Shown here piece by piece: positions 7,423 through 12,236 of a stretch of DNA of 12,236 bases. Where the stretch lies: NCBI GenBank assembly GCA_025356915.1, contig JANXQG010000405.1:1-12236 (forward strand), given 5' to 3'. This DNA is from Planctomycetota bacterium (GTDB lineage: Bacteria > Planctomycetota > Planctomycetia > Pirellulales > Thermoguttaceae). Each line of letters begins with the position of its first letter. Position 1 is the stretch's first letter. The position numbers and the translations under genes are program-made. The notes beneath the pieces are model-generated. The model searched no databases and had not been told where the DNA came from. It saw nothing but the letters and a program-made list of their open reading frames with translations.

Positions 7423-7453
7423 TTGAGATTGTCCCAATCTATAAATCTATAAT
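7423..7453 (+). promoter_or_regulatory. Putative sigma70-type promoter for hicB
   Basis: TATAAT (7448-7453) is a perfect -10. TTGAGA (7423-7428) is a fair -35, but the 19-bp spacer is long. The predicted start would fall near 7460, about 20 bases before the hicB ATG. The site lies just outside the IS66 right end. Confidence 0.45.
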
Positions 7454-7480
7454 GCCGCAATGAGAGTGAGGGTTGAAAAG

Positions 7481-7729
7481 ATGGATGAAACAGTTATTCG
7501 CTTGCACATTGAGCCTTTGGAAGAAGGCGGATACGTGGCCACGAGTCCTGATGTGCCCGGGTTGGTCGCCGAGGGGCGGAGCATTGTTGAGACTGTCGAG
7601 ATTGCTCAAGGGCTGACTCGAAAAATTGTAGAATCGTGTTCGGAGCATGCTGACTCGGTGCCGCATGCGCTGGAGGGCTTGTCGGGCGCATGGCCGCTAG
7701 ACATCGTTGTTCCAGTTGGAATCTCCTGA
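7481..7729 (+). CDS. HicB-like antitoxin (type II toxin-antitoxin), apparently orphan
   Basis: The protein has 82 residues. Its core TVIRLHIEPLEEGGYVATSP, then DVPGLVAEGRSIVETVEIAQ, is the partial RNase-H-fold seen in HicB antitoxins, which neutralise the HicA mRNA interferase. The ATG at 7481 is chosen over the one at 7460 because GAGGG (7468-7472) lies 8 bp upstream and because 7460 would fall at the predicted transcription start. No added DNA-binding domain (HTH or ribbon-helix-helix) is visible; the C-terminus ends LDIVVPVGIS. HicA genes normally sit directly before or after hicB. Here the IS66 end is upstream and a convergent unrelated gene is downstream, and no intact hicA is visible. 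The gene may be a leftover of a pair disrupted by mobile-element activity. Confidence 0.8.
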   Translation: MDETVIRLHIEPLEEGGYVATSPDVPGLVAEGRSIVETVEIAQGLTRKIVESCSEHADSVPHALEGLSGAWPLDIVVPVGIS

Positions 7730-7750
7730 TAAGGCGGCTGTCGGGATTCA

Positions 7751-8017
7751 CTAATTCGAGGGATCCGTTCTCTGCTGTCGGATCTTTTCGGCCTGGGCAG
7801 GATTATGAGGATCGTGAAAGTGGCGAAGGAAGTGGGCCGCTGCCGAATCCTCGACACCCCACTCCTGGAGAAGTTGTAGTCGCTGTGAGATGCAGATGTC
7901 GTACAACTTTTGAATCTGCTCCGAAGAGAACATCGAAAACAAAGAAATGGCCGACTCCAGGTCATTCTCGATGGAAAACTCGATCAGTTGCTTCAGATGG
8001 TTGTGTGCAGTGAACAT
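7751..8017 (-). CDS. Small hypothetical protein (88 aa)
   Basis: I do not recognise this family. The ATG at 8017 (MFTAHNHLKQLIEFSIEND) is preceded on the minus strand by GGAAAG about 7 bp upstream; a TTG at 8032 is a weaker alternative. The sequence has ordinary protein composition: amphipathic helices with SAISLFSMFSSEQIQKLYDI and LQLLQEWGVEDSAAAHFLRH, and a polar tail ending RTDPSN. It has no signal peptide, membrane segment or metal-binding Cys. The plus-strand frames opposite it are Arg/Pro/Ser-rich shadow sequence, which favours this strand. It converges with hicB (21 bp between stops). A role cannot be given; being next to an antitoxin is not enough to call it a toxin. Confidence 0.6.
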   Translation of the reverse strand: MFTAHNHLKQLIEFSIENDLESAISLFSMFSSEQIQKLYDICISQRLQLLQEWGVEDSAAAHFLRHFHDPHNPAQAEKIRQQRTDPSN

Positions 8018-8117
8018 TACTATTCTTTCCAAGATCGCCAGACGGAATACGCAACAATTCTACGTCGCATAATGCCCTTGGGAACAGTGGGGGAGCTAAA
8101 TTTGCCACCCCCGGCAG

Positions 8118-8136
8118 GGAACTTTCCGCGGAACTT
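8118..8136. promoter_or_regulatory. Possible operator: GGAACTT direct repeat around a 10-bp palindrome
   Basis: GGAACTT occurs at 8118-8124 and 8130-8136, a 12-bp period. TTCCGCGGAA (8124-8133) is a perfect palindrome. The cluster lies 11 bp before the putative ahcY -35. The regulator is unknown. Confidence 0.25.
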
Positions 8137-8147
8137 ACCAGGCTCCC

Positions 8148-8177
8148 TTGCCAACCCCCCGACCCACGCCCTATGAT
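8148..8177 (+). promoter_or_regulatory. Putative promoter for ahcY and the kinase gene
   Basis: TTGCCA (8148-8153) and TATGAT (8172-8177) are separated by 18 bp. Transcription would start near 8184, leaving a leader of about 98 bases that contains the hairpin at 8217-8242. The 249-bp region 8033-8281 otherwise shows no gene. Confidence 0.35.
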
Positions 8178-8216
8178 ATTAGGATAATACGTTTTCCGGA
8201 GCTGTTTTCATACTGG

Positions 8217-8242
8217 GTACGCAGGCGAGACGCCTACGCTAC
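8217..8242. repeat. Imperfect palindrome in the ahcY leader
   Basis: AGGCG-AGA-CGCCT forms the core. The outer arms GTACGC and ACGCTAC add further pairs with a mismatch and a bulge. It resembles the dispersed palindromes elsewhere in the window in being GC-rich and intergenic. It could act in the ahcY leader RNA, but it shows no match to the SAH riboswitch layout that I can recognise. Confidence 0.4.
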
Positions 8243-8281
8243 GGGTAAGGTTTTGAAACGGTTTCTCACTCGAAGGAGAGA

Positions 8282-9715
8282 ATGCACGTGTCTCAGGTTA
8301 AAACGAATTTGCCATACCAAGTTGCCGACATGTCCCTGGCCGATTGGGGCCGCAAGGAAATCGAGCTGGCAGAAAACGAAATGCCCGGCCTCATGGCCCT
8401 GCGGCGGAAATACGGCCCTAGCAAACCCCTGGCTGGATCCCACATCGCCGGTTGCCTACACATGACGATCCAGACAGCCGTCTTGATCGAGACGCTCGTC
8501 GAGCTGGGTGCCGAAGTGACCTGGACAAGCTGCAATATCTACTCGACCCAAGACCACGCCGCCGCTGCCATTGCCGCTACCGGTGTACCCGTCTTCGCCT
8601 GGAAGGGGGAGCAACTCCAAGCTTATTGGGACAATATCCTCACCCAGGTTCTCAGCTTCAAGGACGCCGAGGGGCCGAACCTCCTCCTGGACGATGGCGG
8701 CGACCTCACCCTGCTGGCCCATAAGGGTGTCGAATTCGAGGCCAAGGGCAAAGTACCCGACCCCAGCAAGGCCGAGCACGAAGAAGAGCGAGCTCTGCTC
8801 ACCACGCTCACACGAAGCTTGGCCGAGGATCCCAAGCGTTTTACGCGAATGGTCCCCAATATCATCGGGGTGAGCGAAGAGACCACCACCGGCGTGCATC
8901 GTCTGTACGACATGCACAGCCGCGGCGCGCTCTTGTTTCCGGCGATCAACGTCAACGACTCCGTGACCAAGAGCAAGTTCGATAACCTTTACGGCTGCCG
9001 TGAGTCGCTGGCAGACGGCATCAAGCGAGCGACCGACATCATGATTGCCGGCAAGGTCGTCGTGATTTGCGGCTACGGCGACGTCGGCAAGGGGTGCGCC
9101 CATTCGATGCGGTCCTACGGTGCCCGCGTGATCATCACGGAGATTGACCCGATCTGTGCGCTCCAGGCCGCCATGGAAGGTTTTGAGGTCACGACGATCG
9201 AAGAGGCTTGTTCGCAGGGCAACATCTTCGTGACCTGTACCGGCTGCCGCGACATCATCCTCGGCCAGCACATGGAGAAGATGCCCAACGACGCCATCGT
9301 CTGCAATATCGGACACTTCGACCTGGAGATCGACGTCAATTGGCTCAACACTCACAAAAACATCAAGAAGACGAACATCAAGCCGCTCTTGGATCGCTAC
9401 ACCTTCGCCGATGGCCACTCGATTCTCTTGCTGGCCGAAGGCCGCCTGGTGAACCTCGGTTGCGCCACGGGCCATCCGTCGTTCGTGATGTCCAATAGTT
9501 TTACGAACCAGGTTCTGGCCCAAATTGCCCTCTGGACCGAGACGGCGAAGTATCCGTTGGGCGTGTACTGCTTGCCCAAACATCTCGACGAAGAGGTTGC
9601 CCGATTGCACCTCGATCAGCTTGGCGTGAAGCTCACCAAGCTGACCGCCAAACAGGCCGAATACTTGACCGTGCCCGTCAACGGGCCGTTCAAACCGGAT
9701 CATTACCGGTATTAA
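8282..9715 (+). CDS. ahcY: Adenosylhomocysteinase (S-adenosylhomocysteine hydrolase)
   Basis: AhcY reversibly splits S-adenosylhomocysteine to adenosine and homocysteine, relieving product inhibition of methyltransferases; it is a cytoplasmic NAD-dependent tetramer. At 477 residues the protein is full length. Visible motifs are SCNIYSTQDHAAAA (83-96), DDGGDLT (137-143), GVSEETTTGVHRLY (196-209) and NDSVTKSKFDN with the active-site Lys230 and Asp234. The NAD Rossmann loop is GYGDVGKG (264-271), followed by IGHFD (343-347) and the C-terminal KPDHYRY, whose Lys471/Tyr475 contact NAD of the neighbouring subunit. The stretch at about 150-190 is the extra segment seen in many bacterial and plant enzymes. 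The strong AAGGAG (8273-8278) is 3 bp before ATG 8282 but 9 bp before an in-frame GTG at 8288, so the GTG may be the true start. The kinase gene follows after 8 bp. Confidence 0.97.
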   Translation: MHVSQVKTNLPYQVADMSLADWGRKEIELAENEMPGLMALRRKYGPSKPLAGSHIAGCLHMTIQTAVLIETLVELGAEVTWTSCNIYSTQDHAAAAIAATGVPVFAWKGEQLQAYWDNILTQVLSFKDAEGPNLLLDDGGDLTLLAHKGVEFEAKGKVPDPSKAEHEEERALLTTLTRSLAEDPKRFTRMVPNIIGVSEETTTGVHRLYDMHSRGALLFPAINVNDSVTKSKFDNLYGCRESLADGIKRATDIMIAGKVVVICGYGDVGKGCAHSMRSYGARVIITEIDPICALQAAMEGFEVTTIEEACSQGNIFVTCTGCRDIILGQHMEKMPNDAIVCNIGHFDLEIDVNWLNTHKNIKKTNIKPLLDRYTFADGHSILLLAEGRLVNLGCATGHPSFVMSNSFTNQVLAQIALWTETAKYPLGVYCLPKHLDEEVARLHLDQLGVKLTKLTAKQAEYLTVPVNGPFKPDHYRY

Positions 9716-9723
9716 CCGGAAAA

Positions 9724-11019
9724 ATGAAACTTCCCCCAGAAGGTGCTCGCTGGCTCGTCTCGCTGCGCTGGATCGCCTGTGCGATGGTCTGCTTTGCGAT
9801 CTGGCTCAGCTCCTCGATCCTGCATGTGGTGCCCCAGCCACTGCCGCTGTACATCGTCGCTCTGGCCATGGTTGTCTATAACCTGGCCTTCCGTTGGAAC
9901 CAACCCGATACAACTTCCGGCGAGGTCAACGCGGAGAACAATATCTTCCTTCAGGCCGTCCTCGACTTGGCCGCCTTGACGCTCTTGGTTTATTTCTCCG
10001 ACCTGCCGCGCAATCCGTTCCTATTCTTCTTCCTCTTCCACATGATCATTGCCAGCATGTATCTGCGCGGGTGGGCACCGCTGGTTCTGGCGGCCGTGGT
10101 TACCTGCACCGTGGGCGGAATCATCGTGTTGGAATACCTGCAAGGGATTCCTCGCTTTGCCATCCACCTTCCCTCGGACCCGCCCGAACTGCCGCGGCTG
10201 GACCCACTGGGCCTTGCCGGGTTGTTCTTTGCCTTCAGCGGGGCCTTGTGGATCACGGTCTACTTCACTACCTCGATCCGGCGCTACGTCGATCGTGCCC
10301 ACGCCGCCATTCGGCAGAAGGAAAAGATGCTGGGCATCGGCCAACTCGTGGCGGGCATCGCCCATCAGATCGCCAATCCGTTGGACGGCGTGCAGAACTG
10401 CCTGCGGCGGATCGGCGAACGCGTGAAGCACGACGCCCACCTCACCGAATATGTACAAATGATGACCGAGGCCCTCGAGCGGATCGAACGCACGGCTACG
10501 CGGGTGCAAGCTTTTGCCCGACCGCGCGGTATCACGCTTCAAAGCACCGACGTCCGCGCGGCAGTCGAGGCGACGCTGGAGATGCTCGGCGTCACGCGTG
10601 TGGGCAATGTGCGGATCGAGCGAGAACTGGCCGAGGTACCGCCGGTCCAGGGCGATCCCTATACGCTCCAGGAAGTACTCTTCAACCTCTGCACCAACGC
10701 CCTTGCCGCGATGCCCCAGGGTGGAAAGCTCACGCTCCGCTGCTACACAATGGGCGGTCGCGACGAGGATCAGATGGATTCCGTGGCCGCCGATGTGAGC
10801 GACACCGGCGTGGGCATTCCCCGCCTCGATTTGGAAAAGATCTTTGAGCCATTCTACACCACGCGGGCCGACCGTGGAGGCACCGGCCTGGGGCTCGGTT
10901 TGTGCCGCATGTTGATTGCCGAGATGGGCGGCCGCATTGAGGTCCGCAGCGTGCTGGGCCAGGGCAGCACGTTCACGGTAGTGCTCCACCCCGCAGCACG
11001 ACTGGAGAAATCCGGCTGA
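9724..11019 (+). CDS. Membrane sensor histidine kinase, six TM segments, H-box with Gln after the His
   Basis: The product has 431 residues. About six hydrophobic segments (roughly 11-33, 40-56, 74-91, 97-114, 117-137, 162-182) form an N-terminal membrane sensor with almost no external domain. A HisKA dimerisation helix follows, with the phospho-accepting His214 in LVAGIAHQIANPLDG. The ATP-binding domain shows N box NLCTNALAAM (321-330), G1 DTGVGIP (360-366), F box IFEPFYTT (373-380) and G2 GGTGLGLGL (385-393). The kinase should autophosphorylate His214 and pass phosphate to a response regulator that is not in this window. The residue after His is Gln215 rather than the usual Glu (CAG for GAG), which may alter autokinase or phosphatase activity. 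It starts 8 bp after ahcY and has only a weak ribosome site of its own, so translational coupling to ahcY is likely. The signal sensed is unknown; a link to methyl metabolism is a guess from position. Confidence 0.93.
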   Translation: MKLPPEGARWLVSLRWIACAMVCFAIWLSSSILHVVPQPLPLYIVALAMVVYNLAFRWNQPDTTSGEVNAENNIFLQAVLDLAALTLLVYFSDLPRNPFLFFFLFHMIIASMYLRGWAPLVLAAVVTCTVGGIIVLEYLQGIPRFAIHLPSDPPELPRLDPLGLAGLFFAFSGALWITVYFTTSIRRYVDRAHAAIRQKEKMLGIGQLVAGIAHQIANPLDGVQNCLRRIGERVKHDAHLTEYVQMMTEALERIERTATRVQAFARPRGITLQSTDVRAAVEATLEMLGVTRVGNVRIERELAEVPPVQGDPYTLQEVLFNLCTNALAAMPQGGKLTLRCYTMGGRDEDQMDSVAADVSDTGVGIPRLDLEKIFEPFYTTRADRGGTGLGLGLCRMLIAEMGGRIEVRSVLGQGSTFTVVLHPAARLEKSG

Positions 11020-11033
11020 TGAATCTATCTCAG

Positions 11034-11090
11034 AACTCACCGCAGAGGACGCAGAGAGTGGGTTCGCTGCGCTCGTCCCACCCTGCGTAA
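11034..11090. repeat. Dispersed repeat pair between the kinase gene and hemC; possible terminator hairpin
   Basis: The gap between the converging genes holds a purine-rich segment with ACCGCAGAGGACGCAGAGAG (about 11039-11058), itself nearly a tandem repeat of CGCAGAG. It is followed by GTGGG (11058-11062), a 14-base loop and CCCAC (11077-11081). The second part is a near copy of 12028-12058. The stem could end transcription from both sides, but there is no T run. Confidence 0.6.
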
Positions 11091-12011
11091 TCACCCACGG
11101 CACTCTGCAATCAACTCCGCGGCACCCTGCTCTAACAGCACATTCGCGACACTGCGGCCGAGCGATTCGGCATCATCCGCCGTGCTGGATTGCGTGACTT
11201 CCAGCTTGCGCGTGCCAGCCGGGTTGAGCACGCGGCCGGTGAGAATGAGTTGCTCGCCCTCAATCCGCGCCCAGCCGGCGATGGGCGCCATGCAGCCGCC
11301 ATGGAGAACGGCGAGCATCGCTCGCTCGGCCTTCACGGCGCAATGCGTGGGCGGGTGATCCAAGCAGGCCAGAGCATCGCGCGTTGCCGTGTCATCGGAG
11401 CGGGCTTCGATTCCCAATGCGCCTTGGCCCACCGCGGGAAGCATCAGGCCCAGCGGCAGGATCTGGGTAATGTGCTTCGTCAACCCCAAGCGGTCGAGGC
11501 CAGCTTGGGCCAGGATGATGGCTTGGTAATGCTCTTCTCGCAACTTCCGTAAGCGCGTGTCAACATTACCGCGGATGTCACGCATTTCCAGATCGTGGCG
11601 ATGGTTGAGCAACTGGGCGCGGCGGCGGAGGCTGCCGGTACCTACCACGGCACCAAGTGGCAATCGTTCCAGGGAGTCGAAGCGATCCGAGAGGAACGCG
11701 TCGGCCACCGGTGCCCGCTCCGGCACGGACGTCAAGACCAGCCCCGGCACGACTTCCGTCGGCAGATCCTTCAGGCTGTGGACCGCCAGATCAATCCGCC
11801 CTTCGAGCAATTCACGTTGGATCTCTTTCGTGAAAATGCCCGTGCCCACCATCGGACCGGCGGTGGTTTGTTGTTGGTCGCCACGGGTTGTGATCTGGAT
11901 CAGTTCGATTTCCAGACCGCGTTGGCGAAGCTGTGCCGTCACCCAGTTGGCTTGCCACTGGGCCAACAGGCTCGCGCGAGTACCTAGACGTAGTTGCATG
12001 GTGTTAGTCAT
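11091..12011 (-). CDS. hemC: Porphobilinogen deaminase (hydroxymethylbilane synthase)
   Basis: HemC joins four porphobilinogen molecules into hydroxymethylbilane on the way to haem and other tetrapyrroles, in the cytoplasm. The protein has 306 residues from ATG 12011 (MTNTMQLRLGTRASLLA), against 313 in E. coli. Residues align with the E. coli enzyme at an offset of two: catalytic Asp82 in HSLKDLPTE, Arg129/Arg130 in GTGSLRR, Arg147 and Arg153 in IRGNVDTRLRKL, and the cofactor-binding Cys240 in LHGGCMAPIAG. All are present, so the enzyme should be active. ATG 11999 is an equally possible start because the conserved sequence begins just after it; a farther GTG at 12053 is rejected because it would translate the dispersed repeat at 12028-12058. 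No strong ribosome site is seen for either ATG. The gene stands alone, converging with the kinase gene; the hemD partner is not visible here. Confidence 0.96.
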   Translation of the reverse strand: MTNTMQLRLGTRASLLAQWQANWVTAQLRQRGLEIELIQITTRGDQQQTTAGPMVGTGIFTKEIQRELLEGRIDLAVHSLKDLPTEVVPGLVLTSVPERAPVADAFLSDRFDSLERLPLGAVVGTGSLRRRAQLLNHRHDLEMRDIRGNVDTRLRKLREEHYQAIILAQAGLDRLGLTKHITQILPLGLMLPAVGQGALGIEARSDDTATRDALACLDHPPTHCAVKAERAMLAVLHGGCMAPIAGWARIEGEQLILTGRVLNPAGTRKLEVTQSSTADDAESLGRSVANVLLEQGAAELIAECRG

Positions 12012-12027
12012 TCTACTTAGAAAAAAT

Positions 12028-12058
12028 GGTGGGGCTCGCTGCGCTCGTCCCACCCTAC
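12028..12058. repeat. Dispersed GC-rich hairpin repeat upstream of hemC
   Basis: GGTGGG (12028-12033) pairs with CCCACC (12049-12054). The sequence closely matches 11058-11087 in the same orientation and shares its right half with 3866-3885. It lies 17 bp before the hemC start, inside the likely 5' leader or promoter region of that gene. Confidence 0.7.
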
Positions 12059-12080
12059 ATCTGGGTTCTAGGTTCGGCGC

Positions 12081-12226
12081 GGTTCTCCTGACCCCGCCGA
12101 AACGTCCGACCGAAGGTCTCCCGGTGAATAGGAGACCTTCGTCGGCGGTGTGGCTCGGTCAGGAGACCGGCCACAACAAAGTCTGAGACCGACCACAACA
12201 GGGGGGCAGCACCGGCCAGGAGAACC
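12081..12226. repeat. Nested palindromes and direct repeats upstream of hemC
   Basis: The inner stem is GAAGGTCTCC (12112-12121) with GGAGACCTTC (12131-12140), extended by CCGAC (12106-12110) with GTCGG (12141-12145) across a one-base bulge. An outer arm, GGTTCTCCTGACC (12081-12093), pairs with GGTCAGGAGACC (12157-12168) with one bulge, or with GGCCAGGAGAACC (12214-12226) at 12 of 13 bases. GAGACCGGCCACAACA (12163-12178) recurs at 12185-12200 with one change (22-bp period). No gene is visible in this end of the window. The layout suggests a dispersed palindromic element, possibly non-autonomous, continuing beyond the window. Confidence 0.75.
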
Positions 12227-12236
12227 ATGCCGAATT

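Noticed and set aside
8184..8281. SAH riboswitch in the ahcY leader
   Set aside because: The leader has a palindrome at 8217-8242, but I could not find the conserved stem and pseudoknot arrangement of the SAH riboswitch, and that class is known mainly from Proteobacteria. A covariance-model search would settle it.
8456..9703. 415-codon minus-strand open frame opposite ahcY
   Set aside because: It mirrors ahcY codons and has no independent motif or start signal.
10021..11103. 360-codon minus-strand open frame opposite the histidine kinase
   Set aside because: It is antisense to complete H, N, G1, F and G2 boxes; a shadow frame.
12012..12053. N-terminal extension of HemC from a GTG at 12053
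   Set aside because: The extra residues would be encoded by the dispersed repeat at 12028-12058 and precede the conserved HemC start; it is an artefact of an open frame.

Overview
The window looks like a piece of a planctomycete chromosome (Planctomycetota, probably a Pirellulales-like lineage). This is an inference, not a proof. It rests on the mix of genes (ahcY, a membrane histidine kinase, hemC and mfd beside a secreted glycoside hydrolase, an Rpn-type nuclease and an IS66 element of the tnpC-only type), on a PEP-CTERM-like protein tail, and on many short GC-rich dispersed palindromes. I find no tRNA, rRNA or CRISPR array.

Layout. (1) 1-1883: the 3' two thirds of mfd on +, cut by the window edge. 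(2) 1893-4816 on -: a secreted right-handed beta-helix enzyme best read as a GH120-type beta-xylosidase, preceded on the same strand by an Rpn/PD-(D/E)XK transposase-like nuclease with a 12-bp tandem repeat in its coding sequence. The beta-helix gene converges on mfd with only 9 bp between stop codons. (3) 4817-7459: a mobile-element graveyard. It holds a promoter for the Rpn gene, the N-terminal stub of a second transposase cut off at a 20-bp palindrome, the last 44 codons of a minus-strand protein with a PEP-CTERM-like tail, and, abutting that tail exactly, an IS66 element (5524-7398) whose 22-bp terminal inverted repeats can be read directly. (4) 7460-8017: an orphan HicB-like antitoxin gene and a convergent small hypothetical gene. 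(5) 8282-11019 on +: ahcY and, 8 bp downstream, a six-TM sensor histidine kinase. (6) 11091-12011 on -: hemC, bracketed by two direct copies of a short dispersed repeat. (7) 12059-12236: nested inverted and direct repeats with no gene.

How the parts relate. mfd (transcription-coupled repair), ahcY (methyl-cycle S-adenosylhomocysteine removal) and hemC (tetrapyrrole synthesis) are housekeeping genes. The material between mfd and ahcY (about 1.9-8.0 kb) is accessory: a polysaccharide-degrading secreted enzyme, selfish DNA and a toxin-antitoxin relic. ahcY and the kinase probably form one transcription unit. No response regulator is visible, so the kinase's partner lies elsewhere.

The most interesting point is in the IS66 transposase. 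The frame is open over 554 codons except for one TGA, which sits where the first Cys of a conserved CxxC zinc motif belongs. The TGA forms the base of a long hairpin (6033-6072). A simple nonsense mutation is the likeliest explanation, but the arrangement resembles a UGA/SECIS recoding site enough to deserve a check. Other points are the H-box Gln in the histidine kinase, the GH120 catalytic pair in the beta-helix protein, and the IS66 insertion boundary inside a PEP-CTERM-like gene without a target-site duplication.
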